Positions 51,081 through 64,000 of a stretch of DNA of 64,000 nt are shown here, in pieces. The stretch comes from Brachypodius melanocephalos (Eukaryota > Chordata > Aves > Passeriformes > Pycnonotidae): the NCBI GenBank assembly GCA_013398615.1, contig VZSR01001685.1, positions 35,139,907-35,203,906 on the forward strand, in the 5' to 3' direction. Within the stretch, counting starts at the first letter, position 1; each line of letters begins with the position of its first letter. The position numbers and the translations under genes were made by a program. The notes under the pieces were generated by a model that did no database searches, was not told where the DNA came from, and saw only the letters and a program-made list of their open reading frames with translations.

Positions 51081-54000
51081 TGCCTCGACCTGTGAAAGGG
51101 TATCTAAAATGCTGACACTAAAAAACAAAAAGGGAGGGAGTCAAGGTCATTAACAGCAGTAAAACGAAGCTTCATCTCCTCAATGCCGCCGGGCTGCAGA
51201 GCAGTGCAGGTAAGAGCAGCAGCTCCTTCCCCTCTCTGCACAGGCAGAGGACAGAGGTGCTCCCTTTCCCTCTCCAGGTACAGCCTTGTCCTGCAGCAGC
51301 TCCCTCCAGGTCTCCTGCCCAAATTTTCTTCCACACCAGGGTCCCCCTGGCCTGCTGCTCTCCTTGTGATGAGGGCAGAATAAATCTTTGCAAAGCTGGC
51401 ATTCAGCAAAGACTTCTTGTGGTCATCGTGCTTCCCCACCAGGAAACAAAACCTCTCTTCAGTGACAAACCTCATGCACACTCAGAGCCATGGAAAGGGC
51501 CCTTTCTCATGGATCAGTTCCCATTTCAGGGGCTTTCTCAGGGAATCTTGGTGTTCTCCATGATGAGGCTTATATATTTATACCTATGGCCCTACATTGT
51601 TTCATTTCCTGCTAGCTTCTCACTGACAGCCTGCTTTGATTTAACTCCATGCAAGCAGGATATTATCAGCCAGGAAAACAGAGGGGATCACAATCTTGAT
51701 ACACTGATATTTATGAAGCAAACAAAAGGCATATATTTTTCCTCATTCTTTCCTCCCAGGGTTTCCAAATGCACCTTAACTTACAGCAGTAGTGCAGTAA
51801 GGAAGAGCTCCCAGCATCAGGGAAGAACAAAGCCAGCCTACTGCCCCTTCGCAGTCTTTTAGTAAATGGAAATGTGAGAACTTCTGTGATCTTTCATGGA
51901 GGTGAAAAGTTAAGGCTTAACTCTTAGAGGAGTGCCCATTTATTACCTGATACTCTCAATGCCCACAGGAATCACAAAAATTGGACTGCAATTTTGATTC
52001 CTTTCTGCTTCAAAAATTACCTTATTTTTGGAAAGAGACATTCCTGCATTTATTTTGTCTTTATGTGATAGATTTTTCCCATCCTGCATCTTTGTGCTTG
52101 TCCTTATTGAATTTCACCTAATTGCTTTCAGACCATTTCTTAAATTTATCAAGATAATTTTAAATTCCTCTCCTGCCCACCCCTCCCAAAAGCCTGCCAA
52201 TATGATGGTGATGTGTGAATTTTGTAAGTATGTTTGGTCTTCCATCATTCAAGTGATTTATAAAAATGCAGGATGGTACCAAGATTTCTATGAAAGCTTG
52301 TGTGTGCAACTATTCCTGTTTGTCAGGAAATTATTAAGAACTAATTTCTGAGTACATTTAAATTACATTTTCCAAGTATTTGTGCACCCTTCCCACAGCA
52401 GTTTCAGCTCGGCCAGACTGCTAAGTTTCTGTATGAGAATATCAGAAAAATGTAAAAAATATTGCTAAGGTTGAAACACATCACGTCTACTTCTCCTTTT
52501 CCATTATATAAATTTCTTTCAAAGAGGGAAAGTACATTACTTTAACATGATCTGTTCTTGACAATTCCATGCTCCTGTTTCTTACAATATTTTTTCTCTA
52601 GGTGCTCCTAAATATGTGCATTTATTTGAATAAATCATTGCAAAGCTGTCTCTTTAAGTTGTACATTTCCAGACCCTCTCTCCACCTCTCACCCTTTTTA
52701 AGGGCAGGTATTTTTATCTCTCTCAGCTCTGTGATATTGTCACAAATTGGAGTCAATTGCTTCTGGTTATAGTTTGCTTTTGATAATTCTTTTTGTCTTC
52801 CAAGTTTTATTAAACTGTCCTGCATGAAATATCTAACTTACCACAACAAACCTCATATACACCCCCCTGCTTGGTTCTAACACACTGTCCCCTTGTTACT
52901 ACTAAAAGACCTGTGCATCCCTTTAAAAGTTTGCATTTTTCAGTCTCTTTGGTAGTATTTCTTCGCCTTCTACATCAGCTTCATTCACTGAAACCTTTTT
53001 GGTTTGGTTGGTTATTTTTGCAGCTCTGGCTGTTGGCAACAGCTTTGGGAACTTCAAGTTTTTCTCATGGTTACCTTATTCTTATGGGTGCAGTTTCTAT
53101 TCAGCTTAAGAACACGCTCTTGTTTCTCCTTTCTGGATTTCCAGATGAAGAAGAGGTTCTAACACTCTTCCTGAGGGTAAGGTACAGTAACCCAAATAAA
53201 AAAATTCAGCTGAATGGGGGTAGGATGGTGCTCTGACACCACCCAGGAGTGAAACGATGTGTGTTTGAACAGGGATGGCGAAGGTGTTGGGACAAAACCA
53301 GTTTGTGGGCCCAATAATGTGTTTTAAGAGTAAAAAGCTTCAGGGTTCCTCCAGTGACCAGGCAGACGTGCAAGAGGCTCCACAGCAATCTCTTTCCCAT
53401 TGCCCTCATCAGGGCAATGTAAAGCTTTGGCTGCATCAGGGAACCGATCCAGTAGAAACAAAACCATATTTTAGCGGAGGCTTTTTCTTTTTATTTCTCG
53501 ATGATCTGGTCCAGAAGAAAACTACACAAAACACTGAGCCAGTGCCACAGAGGCAGCGGTAGCATAGCTGGAGGCAGAGAACAGCAGGAACCTCTTAAAT
53601 CCCCTCCCTGGTGGGGCAGGCATTCCGCAGCCTGGCCTCAAGGGGAGACCAACTTGCAGATCAGGAGTGAGCACCAGTGAGATGCCATGCAGAGCAGAAC
53701 TGGTCAGGAATTTTTACTTCAATTATTTTTCCCCACAAAAAATTTACATCGCAAACTCTTGGCAGGAACATGGCAATGGCCAGAAACGTTCTTTTTTAAA
53801 AAAAAATGTTTTGTACCTAATTTTTTGAAATAGGATAGTTCAAGGGGTTTTGGCTCAAAGCTAGCTTTTTTTTTTCAATTGTAAGTTAATTTATAAATTT
53901 AAAAATATGATATCAACATCAGAGCTATTTCTAGTTTATTATCCTGGCTGTGTAGATTAACAGGACTTTGTGGATTAATGGCTGCTCCCTGAAAAAGAGA

Positions 54001-57000
54001 AGTGTGGTGCCTTTAGGATGGAATTTCCACTTTCTTCCTTTCTAAAACACAAAATATTTATGCTTTTTTGAGGAGGAAATGTAGGATAGGCAGGAGTGAT
54101 TGAGCCACAAAATGAGCCAGGGTGAGCTGAATCAGAATTCAGGAGCTAAACTTGACTTTTCTGGGCAGCGCCCCGATGAAGTGGGAAAACTCTTCAGTGA
54201 CTTTAAGATGAGCAGTAATAAAAGCTTTAGCTTCAGGCAAGGCAACCTAAACTCACCACAGCAAAGAGGAGGACACAAACTGAATTGATCAGCTGAGAGG
54301 AATGACCAGTCAATCAGTGATTTACCCTTGCAAAAGGAGGAATATACACACACAAGGTAACTATTCTGCTTAACAGCATGCTAGAGATAGTGAAGCTTTC
54401 CATGTGTCCTCAGTAGCATCAGCTAGCTCAGTTAACTCCTGAGATATGTGACTGAGAACTAATGGCAGGGTTTGGCCCTGCTGGAATGGGATGGATTTTA
54501 AGAAATATAAAAGTCAAACAAGTTGCTGGTAGTTAAGCTATCTTCCCAGGATGTAATCATGGAAAATTCCTTTCAAGAGCTGGTGTTTAGACCTCAGAAA
54601 ATGCACAGCAAATTGCATTGTGATTTATTTGTCGGTGTCTTTATAGGTTGGGCGTTACTTTACCCCACAGCTGGAGTCAATTTTTAATATTTAAAAGTGG
54701 AAAGAAAGCAAAACCTAAACACATACAGATCTGTCTGTTTTAGATTGTGCTTTTCCCAAACATTACTGTTTAGAATTGAACCCTGAATAGATTTCTGCAG
54801 AGGCCAGCTGGCAACACAGAATTAAAATAACTGGGACTGGGTAGACCATATAGAAAGACCTCCTAAACTGCAGTTAGCTGATCTGGTATTCATAGTCACT
54901 GCGGAAATAAATCTAATCTTTCCCTTTTCCTGATAAAGGACATGAGGTTCTAAATTTTTTTTAACCTTCATCTCTTTCTCACTCTTTTTGTCCTGTTCTT
55001 TTCCTGTCTCTTTCTTTCTCTCTTTCTCTCACTATTCCATTGCAAAGTGCTGTACCAAGTTAGTGTGGTACAGTGCCTTCTTTAAATACAGTAGGTTTTG
55101 GTTACCATGAGAGCCTGTTGAAGAAACAGATAAATAGAGTGAGGGAGATGATTTACATCCCTCTTGAACCACACACATGCAAAAGAATTAATGGAGAAAT
55201 AGATGACAAAGAAATTTTCTGGTACCCATCAGCTTTTACTCAGCCTGGAAAGGCTAATGAAGAAACAGCTGGAGTCAGAAACAGATCCTATTTCAAAGCC
55301 CATACTGTACCTACACTAGAAAATTCAGTCTCCTGTGGTTCATGTTCAAGCTTTGTTGCAGTTGTGCATGGTTTGCTGCAGCATTAAATGAACTGACAGG
55401 CCAGCACTTAAAGCACAGCTCCAAGGACCAGGATTTGGGAACTTTATTGCATGGTCTGCCAACAAAGTGCCAGGTGATTTCAAAGCTTAGCGCAAAAGCG
55501 AGTTACCATCACATGCAGAGGATAATGGAATGACCAAGTCCCAGTGACTGTACCTGTGTTTGTAACCTCTCAGTCTGCCACCAAAGGCCAGGTAACCACT
55601 CTACTTGCTCCATGGAGAGAGATAGTTAAGCTGGATCTGCCGTGGGCTGAGAGCAGGAGAACAGACACAGCTCAGCTGGTGCACAGTGAGTTATTAAGTC
55701 CCTGTTACCAGCTCCTGTATCTATTTCCTTGTGCTGGGAAAATTCACTTTGCTTCTTCATCTGTCAACTGCAAACTGCGATGGCATTGCCTGGCTCACAA
55801 ATGTACTGCTGCCATAGGCCTGGGTACGGTCTCAGAACTCAGGAGCATTTGGAAATTTTTTAGTTGCTGTATTTTTACTGTGGATCTACTATACAAAGAA
55901 ACAAAAATCACTAAGACTATTCCCAACCTTCCTTGTTTGTTTTAGGGAGAGTTACCTGTGGAAGAAGCATTGTGCCAACTGCCACAGCTTCCAGCTTCTC
56001 GGAGCCTCTCTGTGTTAGGGCAGAGTACACATGGAAACAAGAGCATCTCTGCATGGCATATCAGACATCATGCACAATTTCAGTCTCCAAGTTGCTGGTG
56101 AGTGGCCCTGGCACCCCTGCAGGGAGCCATGGATATGTTTACCAACAAAAGGGCTCTGTAATATGCAACATATGGAGATAGAAAAAACAACTCTAATTGG
56201 GAAAGGCACAATCTCATTTGGTAACATTGTTGTACCTCTTAATAGTATTTTATTTATTCTCTCTTCCCTACTGAGTCATGGTGGATGCCAAAAGCCAGGA
56301 CCACCAAGCTAATCTGGCTCCTTCCCCAAAATATGCCTTGCCTGAGTGGCTTCACTCTGTGAAGGATTTCAGGGAGATGTTCTCCTTCAAAGATTTTTAT
56401 ATGATTGGAAGGGATGTTGTGAGATAGGCAAAGAATGCTTCCAGCTGAGAAAGGTTTTAGTTTCCTGCCTGTCTAGTCCAGAGCAAGAAACTTTTTGGCT
56501 GTGTTTATGAAGCTGATGTCTGCAGACCACAAGGCTTTTAGTTCAAACCTCAGCTGTGAAAATGTGCACAAAAGGAGTGTTTTATTCAGCAGATGGGGGA
56601 CATCTCGGTTTGAGGAAGGCAGATAATTCAGGGTCTGGCCAGCAGCTGGCAGTCCTGGCAAATGATATATTTTTTAAAATATCAACTCTTGTGACTTGGC
56701 ATCCTCATCATGAATTTTCACATCCCTTCTTTGAAGATCAGCACAATTATGAAAGGTTTGCATTACAAACCTTTGAGGAGCAGAAAGAATCCTTAGACCA
56801 ATTCCTTGCTTTTAGGGGCACCTGGTCTGGACTGGTCAGGCTCTATCATGATGGGATTAGTTTATCTCTCAGAAATCTGTGGGAGCTGAGAAAGGTAGTA
56901 CAGATTGTTGTAGTGGCTAATAAGAAACACCAGTGAGGAGGGCTCATTCCTCTATATTGTAGATTCTATGTGCTTTCTTTGACAAGAAACACTTTGCTCA

Positions 57001-57170
57001 CTCTAGAGGCTAACCCCAGTCCTAGAAACCACGGCAAGGAGTATTCCTGACAGAACTATACTTCATGGGAAAATCTTTTGTTTTCTACTCCTGCAAAGTT
57101 TCTGTTTGAAAAGTGTCTTATTCGTTCAAGCTTCCACCAAATTCAATAAGCAAACCTCCGCCTGGATTCT
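51081..57170. other. Intergenic sequence, no recognised gene
   Basis: Contains a 201-codon plus-strand open frame (51257-51862) and a 126-codon one (56556-56936) without recognisable domains, and a polypyrimidine tract at 54965-55037. I see no splice-bounded exon or transposon that I can name. Confidence 0.55.
54965..55037. repeat. Polypyrimidine tract (C/T-rich on plus strand)
   Basis: About 70 bases composed almost only of C and T with CTTT/TCTC repeats, broken by a few single A and G bases. Confidence 0.85.
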
Positions 57171-57179
57171 GGGCAGTCT

Positions 57180-57540
57180 GTGCAAAAGCGGGGCCCCTCT
57201 CTTTGTGTCTGTGATGCTGGGCCAGCCCTGGCAGCTGGGTGTGCCCCTTGGCATTCCTGTGCTCGGGGGCAGGGTCGCTGTGCGGGGAGCGGGAGGAGCT
57301 GGCAGCCGGCCCGGCCCGCGGGACTGACAGAGGGATGCCAGGCAGCACATCCCGAGCCTGGACACCCAGGGACGCCAGAAACGGAGAAGCTGGTGGCAAG
57401 TTCTGGCTCGCAAGAGGTGGGTCTCGGCTCCCTGTGTCCAGGCAAGGATGCTGGCATCCCACAGAGCCTCAGGTGGAGCTGCCCAATTCCCAGCTGCACA
57501 GCCGAGACCTGGGAGCACCGAGCCAAGGCGCAGTGATTCT
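57180..57540. promoter_or_regulatory. CpG-island-like block
   Basis: The densest CpG cluster in the window; I count roughly 18 CpGs across about 350 bases, including GGCCCGGCCCGCGGGAC near 57310. Flanks are AT-rich. All frames through it are long because stops are rare in GC-rich DNA, and none shows a family I know. It may be the promoter or first exon of an unrecognised transcript, about 21 kb upstream of NIPAL2. Confidence 0.4.
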
Positions 57541-60500
57541 GTCTGTGCAGGAAGGTGGGACTATTGCAGCTCCTGAATGTCAGTAGGAAAGGCGGGAAAA
57601 AATGTTTTCAGGACAATTTGTTCCAAGACAATATTTTACAGTTTTTTCCTCAGGTCAGATTTTCTTGCTTTGGATCACCTCTAGTGACACGACAAAACTC
57701 CCATGTTAAAATGACTCGCAGTACTAAAATGAGGAATCTATTCTAAACTAGAGAGGCCACCTAAGAGAGACCATCCCCTTCCCTGGCATACACACAGACT
57801 TCTTATGGACTACATCTGAGTCTTATTTTCATGAATTACATGCTTGACTGTGGAAATGGGAATTAACAGATTTGGACTGGAGCTACCTTGTTGTGAGAAT
57901 GACACAAATACTACTAAATTATTCCAAAATTTTCATGTCCATGCAGTAGTTCTCAAAATTGAAGAAATTAAAGAAAAACACTCTGTGGTGTGCAATGAGA
58001 GCACGGGAGATGGAAAAGTGTATAACAAACAAGGAAAATATATTAAAAAATTAGTTCAGACATAAGTATGAAGGATTCTGTCTCTCCCAGGCCCCAACCC
58101 ATTTGATTCACAGTGTGTGTGTGCCAACTCTTTTCATGTTCAACCCTTTTTTCTCTCTGGGGCAAGGGTGACACAGATGTAGTGTCTAAGAATAGAAAGA
58201 TACTTTTAAACCATGCAGCTGGATCTTGTGTGACACACAAAAATCTCAGGAGCCGATCTCTGCATCATGTCTCAAACCTTTTATTGAACATGTCCCTATA
58301 GAGACTTGAAAAACATAAACACCTCCCTAAATAAATTGCTCCGAAGTTAAATGCTCCTCAGTATCACAAATGTGTCTGCATGTGTTTTCCTTGTTAGATC
58401 TGTTTTAAAAATGGTGTGCCAAAGGAAAATATTTAATGTAAGTTATCAAGTTTTGCTCAAGATTCAGATATAGCAATGTTCTCACCTCTCTGGTGTCTGA
58501 GAAGTTTTGACTTGGGTATGTTTCTGTAGAGAAAATATCAGAGAAATAAATATGGAACAGTTTTGTGTTCTTGATGAAGCGCACAAGCAAAGGAGCTAGA
58601 AATGGATTTTGTAAGAACCTAAATGGAGGCTCAGGGTCACTTTCCCCCAGGTACAAATACTTGTCATGTGGTATGGGTGAGCCTTCTCCAAAAACAAAAG
58701 ACACCTCTACACAAGAGGCAGAGTCCTTGAAAATACGTTGCCATCAATAGAGTGATTCAACAGTGTGCAGGGACAGGGCACTTCCAACAGCAACAAAGAG
58801 ATCAGCCTTCCCATTCCTGGCAGAATATGACTGAAGTACTTGACAGACCAGCTCCTCCAAGCAGCTTGGTGGTGTTGCTGAGTATGAAGGGAAGAGCATG
58901 AACCTTTAGAAACAAATCCTTTTGCTTTTCTGTGTCTGATTTTATGGCACAAGCAAGGAGATGCATAAAGGATCTTAGCAACACTTTTATGTTCCCTTTC
59001 AACAGTGTATTTTTAAATATGGCCAAACAAGTGGTTGTCCATGTTTCAGTTATCAGGATTGGAAGCTATAAAGCACTGCAGCACTTAATTCCTGGATGAA
59101 ATCTTGGCTGCACTTATTCATTGAGGCTTTTTCTATTTGCTTCAACAGGGTGAGAACTGCAGAGCTCTTACTTGCCTGAAACCACAGAGAGACACTATCT
59201 GCACAGTTGGCTGCAAGAGGCTTTCACTGAGCTATTTCATGGGATTTGGGGATTGCTGCCTCATGAGAGGGATTCTTCATGGTTTTCTCACTTGGTAGAT
59301 CTGTGCTGCATTTAAATTCTGCTATCAGATACACTGGAATAAACTCTAAAGGGTGAGGTGTGAACATGTACCTCAGGGCAGAAATCGTTTCTTTTGATAA
59401 AAACATTACACACGTTGTGTGGGAACCCTGGACTTATTGTTGGACACACCCAAGCCGTGTCCTTCTTCTGTACGTGGGTGAAAAGCTGCCTACAGATGAT
59501 TACTGCACTCTCCCACACCCCAGAAATAAAAGAGGCGTGGGCAGCCCCCACTGTGTCCAGGTACCTGGTGTGGATAATCAGGGGCTGTATCTGAGTCAAA
59601 GCACACAGCCTGACCACTGCTGCCATGGAGGTGACAAGTGATGCCCCACTGCAGGGCTTTGTGTTGCTATTCCTCAGTTAATGCTAACACAATCTACACA
59701 CATACATTCTAGGCACACTGCCTGTGAGTGTAAATGGAATCTGCAAAGCCTTCCAAAGTGACAGCTCCATTTTTCTGCATAGTGCTACATGTTTTGAATT
59801 TATTGTCTCGCTTAATTACCAGTCATTGATAGGGATTAAAAGCACTCAACCTGTATGTCAGAAGCTCCAACAATACACCTCAGAATGTTTCACAAAGCAG
59901 CACAAATCTCTTTGATTTCCATAGCCCCTGGAATTTCCATATTTCTAATTTAACTCACTGCTTTGTATGATCTGATACAATCCAGGAGGAAACGACAAAG
60001 AGAGTGGTCTTGGCCTGCTGCTGTAAGAGGACATCACTGCCATGACACACAGATGGAGAACCTGCAAGAAGAGTATGTGCAGCCAGGTCAGTGGAGAGAG
60101 GGCCAGCAGCTGTGTGGGCCCAGCCCCACACTCATGCACAGCTGCACTGAAATCAGCCTTGTCTTTGAGGAGGTGTAGAAAAAACTAAATTTCACCTACC
60201 TCCTTATGGCAGTGGGGGAGCCTCAGAGGGTGATTCATAGGACCTAAATAAGGCAGTAAGCAGGCAGCTGCCTGGAGCTAGTCAATAGGAACATCAAGCA
60301 CAGAAACACAAATGGAATTTAGCCCCAGTTGTCTAATATAAAAGATCTGCCAGGGACCAACTCACTGCTTGGGTGGTTCTTCTGATGGTAGTTTGTGGTT
60401 TCAGTTATTACTTTCAACAAAGGAATGAGGATAATAAAGATTTCTGAGTCTAAATTAATCTTGGGAGGCTTGTAAAAGTTATATTCTGTACCAGCTTTGT

Positions 60501-63000
60501 GTTAGGCACAATCCAGTGGCTTTTATTTGCCTTTATAGCCTTGACTTCTGAAATATGCACAGTACATAGAGATAGCAGATTCTACAAAAATACAAGGATG
60601 ATATTCACATTTATTCATTTATTCTGTGCTAAAACACCATGTCAAAGGCCTGTCAGGAGAAAGTTTCTTGAAAACAAATCACCTCAGACACAGCAGGATC
60701 AAAATTTTAGTTTGCATTTAGAGTCAGACACTAAATGAATTTAAAAAAAAAAAAAAAGGAAGAAGAAAATAAATCTGTACTCACATTACTAGCAAATAGG
60801 CCAGAACATTTTTAAGATAAATTATGCTCTTCTGTCAGCTATTGTGAAACTATGAAAACCTACGCATGCTTGTAAATAGATCACACTTAGATGGAAGGAG
60901 ATCTCTAAATGCACCGTGACTCATACAGCATAAAGATGCAAGGATGGATTGTACACTGCACAGGGCTGGAGTTTCTTTCAGCATTCTGTATTCACAGACA
61001 TGTAGTATACACTGTTACAGGGGAGCATCGATTGGAGCCCTGAGGAAGGAGAGTGGCTGTTTACTTGGTGGATTTTGAGGAACAGAGACCCAATCATCAT
61101 TTTACTTTGCTTTTCAGTAACTATTAATCAATCTAATAATTATTAACAGGATATTTTTAAAGCTCTGGAAGGTCTAAATTTACAAAATAAGGAGGGAAAA
61201 TATATGGCCATTCTCAGAACCACACTGCATATGAATCTGTTCACCAATATAATACAGGACAGCTTTTCTTCTTTTGATTCCTTATAGTTATGAATTCCTT
61301 ACAGGCTTAAGTGCAGGCTAAGTGCTTTGCCCAACTGCTGCTTTTCTTAAGTGCTTTGCTCCATCCTCAGTAGACTTTGGATTCAATTACTCATCTGTCT
61401 TCCCCATGATTTTGGCATTTAATCTCACAGTCTGTGTCTACATGGCTCTGAAGGGTGCTGGACTCATTCTGGATCACCTGGCTGCTGTGGTGACCACTGG
61501 CCGGTCCCTTCTGGTGGCTGGTGACCACGTGGCTGTGTTGGGACTTGTATCCAACATCCCCTGGAGCAGATGTGGGGGTTGTACCTCTGATCATGTCCAA
61601 GAGAGTAGGAGTAAGGGTGGCTGGCACAGCCCTTCTGGATGGGAGTCCTGAGACTGCTGTTACCAGATAGTGGAAATGTAGTCCAAGACATGCAGATCTT
61701 TATTCAAAGCTTGTTTGAGCTGGGAGACAGGAATAATTCATGACCTTCTGAGCATTTAGAGTATCAAATGAGCTCCACTTGTCAAAACCAGATACTTAAA
61801 GACAGCACTGATATGTTTTATACATTTTTCACATTATTCCACGGTAATGAGGACTATAAACATCCATTTTTTTAGAACTGAAATATGAGATTTTTGGAAC
61901 ATGAATTTCTGGAAAATTTGATAAGAAAGTTGCCTGGAGCACTGAATTTGGCCTATGAGTATATTTGCAGGCTTTGGAGCCAGAATGGGGCAGCATCAGC
62001 AAATGCTGCAGGATAAAACAAAGAACTCTGCACACTTCTACCGTGGGAACCTGCTTTCAGCCTCATCCATTGATCAGCACAGGCTTGAATGTTTCCTACA
62101 ACTGGGCTCCAAAGGAACAGAAACCATTCACTCCAAGGAAGGAAAGAAACTCCTGAGACTTCTGCAGCCTGAATTTTGAGCATCAAATGCTAACATCATT
62201 AATTGCTTCCAACCGAGTTAGCAAAGCCAGAGCTCTGCAAACCTTTGAGCATGAACAGCTCACATTGAACTAATTTCAGAATTCTGGGGCAAGTCTACTT
62301 GGAAGGCCAGTAGTATTCACTAGGCAAGTCAGTCACTGCCAATTATTCCCCATGCTGTGAATCAGAACACAGTCCTTATGTTACAGATTTCATGATCACA
62401 GCAGCCCATGCTCAAAAAGGCTTAGAAATGCAAGGCACTGCTTACAGGCTCTGGCTCTGCACAGGGTTTTGGTATGTGAAGGACACCTATTTTCATTGGA
62501 AGAGACTTGCCAGCACAACTGACAAATTTTGGCTCCGTTAATTTTGTTTGTGTCAAGAAAATTTCAAATCTATTCTTTGACTTAGGAAATAACTGAGCAT
62601 GAGTTTTTAATTCATCTTGCCCTTCAAGGAGAGAAAATAATGAACCCTGGTAATACATTAACCCAATTGTCTGTTTTCTCTTATTGCAAAAAAAATTACA
62701 TAGAAAAAGGTTAAAAAATGTTGTCTGCCCATTCAGCTGGTCCTTGCATTTCTTGAGTTACGAGGTGCACACCTTGTGAGCCTGGAGGGATGCAGAATTT
62801 TGAGTGCATTTCAGTGCCTTCTACTCACTTTGCCATTGAGATATTTGCTGACAACCTAAAAGGGTGGAGGCACCTCTGCAGTCCTCTCTGGGGGCTTTTA
62901 TGGTTTATTTTGTGTTTGTGTTGTATTCCAGGCTCACAGCTGTAATTTTTCTACTGTTCTTTTGATATTATTACTGGCAGTGAGTTCATTTCCTCACCCA
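57541..63000. other. Intergenic sequence, no recognised gene
   Basis: AT-rich DNA with an A15 run at 60743-60757. A few acceptor-like sites precede short open stretches (for example near 59150), but I see no coding similarity. There is no single-exon frame of the length expected for a KCNS2-type potassium channel subunit. Confidence 0.55.
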
Positions 63001-63700
63001 AACTGGTTGTGGCCTGTTTGTAGCCATCCCCTACGCTCACCACATTTCAATGCCTGAAGAGGCATCCCAGAGTCTGTCTCTCTGTGCCTCCTGTTCCCAG
63101 TCTCCTGAGTGGGAGAGGGGGAACACTCCCCCAGCAGCCCTATTTGCCCCTGTCATGGACAAGTGTCCTCTCTGGTGCCTGCAGGACTCTGCAGCCCAGG
63201 GGCCATAGAGGTGGGCAGTAGAGATCCCACAATATCCCTGTGGGGCAGGCAGGGCCACCACCAGCTGTCACAGGGAGATGTGGCACAGCCACTGCTTGGG
63301 AACAAGTGGCTTGTGCTTCCCCCGGGCCCGACACAGCACTGATGGCCCACTGCTGGTGGACAGGGCTGCTGCCCTCTGCCCAGCCCACCCAGCAGGAGCA
63401 GCTCAGAGTCAGGGAAGCTGGCAAGGAGCCTTTGTCCTTTTCCCACACCAGACCGTGTCCCCCCAGCCTGTGCTCTCAGACCTTCCCCACTATTTTCAGC
63501 CCCAGGATCTTGCGTGAGCTCCCCGCACCTCACTCTGGCTCTGGGGCCAGCCCAAGGAGGAGCTGGGTTTGGCTCCAGCCAGGGCCACAGCTGGAGCAGC
63601 CATACCCTGGCCTGCACCCAGCTGGCAGGGAGCTGCTCCCCCAGTGTCCATAAGCACAGATCTGGCTAAAAAACAGTGTGCAGATACAGCCAGGCTGCTC
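63001..63700. other. GC-rich segment near the right edge
   Basis: Markedly richer in G and C than its surroundings but with relatively few CpGs. Overlapping open frames of 137 codons (plus, 63240-63653) and 154 codons (minus, 63153-63617) exist. Neither has domain motifs, and opposite-strand frames of similar length in GC-rich DNA usually mean composition, not coding. Sequence from 63701 to the end is unremarkable. Confidence 0.5.
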
Positions 63701-64000
63701 TCTTACCTGGGCTGCTAAGAGTGCCCATGACAAGGTGGTTCACTGGCTCAGGTTCCCCTGTTGCTTACCATTTGGATCCTTGACACAGCATTTGAATCAC
63801 CCAAAGCTGTCAAACACTCAGGAGATATACTGGAAAAATAGAAATAAATTAGTTTAGGTGTGGGATTTTAAACAGAGCCTTCAAGGCATTCACTGTTGCT
63901 TTATTTCTCTGTTTTCTGAGGCATTAGGATGTCTGTGCTTCATATTCTGAGTCCTTTCTTATTGGAACCCAGAGCATCCCTTTGGCTGCCCTGAGAGCTC

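Noticed and set aside
57118..57586. Six long overlapping frames in the CpG-rich block
   Set aside because: Simultaneous open frames on both strands reflect GC content; none shows recognisable protein similarity, so no coding call was made.
63153..63653. Overlapping 137- and 154-codon frames on opposite strands
   Set aside because: Both lie in GC-rich DNA where stops are rare, show no domain motifs, and overlap each other; best explained by composition.

Overview
The window looks like vertebrate, probably avian, nuclear DNA. Single short exons are separated by kilobase-scale introns with GT...AG borders, there is no dense coding or operon structure, and the interspersed repeats I can recognise are all CR1 LINE fragments ending in the avian-type octamer-like tail (ATTCTATGATTCTAT or its complement). 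Repeat density is low, as in birds. Most long open frames in the window are chance frames.

One gene is supported. The minus strand from about 36.13 kb to the left edge carries the 5' half of NIPAL2, a member of the NIPA/NIPA-like magnesium transporter family. I found five coding exons by reading the reverse complement: exon 1 (36130-36005), exon 2 (18847-18779), exon 3 (14918-14747), exon 4 (5501-5442) and exon 5 (3461-3340). They join in frame with compatible phases (0, 0, 1, 1, 0) and canonical GT/AG borders. Together they give 183 residues, which line up collinearly with the N-terminal half of NIPAL2. The remaining exons were not found in the first 3.3 kb and presumably lie beyond position 1.

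Layout: 1-3.3 kb is intron 5 (partial); 3.46-5.44 kb intron 4; 5.5-14.7 kb intron 3 with a short CR1 tail; 14.9-18.8 kb intron 2, with a 100-N assembly gap abutting an internal CR1 reverse-transcriptase fragment; 18.8-36.0 kb intron 1 with four CR1 3' tails; 36.0-36.4 kb the GC-rich start of the gene. From 36.4 to 64 kb I see no recognisable coding exon. That stretch holds two CpG-enriched blocks (about 50.95-51.08 kb and 57.18-57.54 kb), a T/G low-complexity tract at 44.4 kb, a polypyrimidine tract at 55.0 kb and a GC-rich end at 63.0-63.7 kb. From general knowledge of the mammalian NIPAL2 neighbourhood, KCNS2 might be expected upstream, but no frame of its expected size is present here.

I do not see a novel multi-gene system. 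The observations worth checking are the NIPAL2 gene model, a possible cryptic or alternative exon in intron 3, the unexplained CpG-rich blocks upstream, two open frames of about 200 codons, and several small tandem or palindromic structures.
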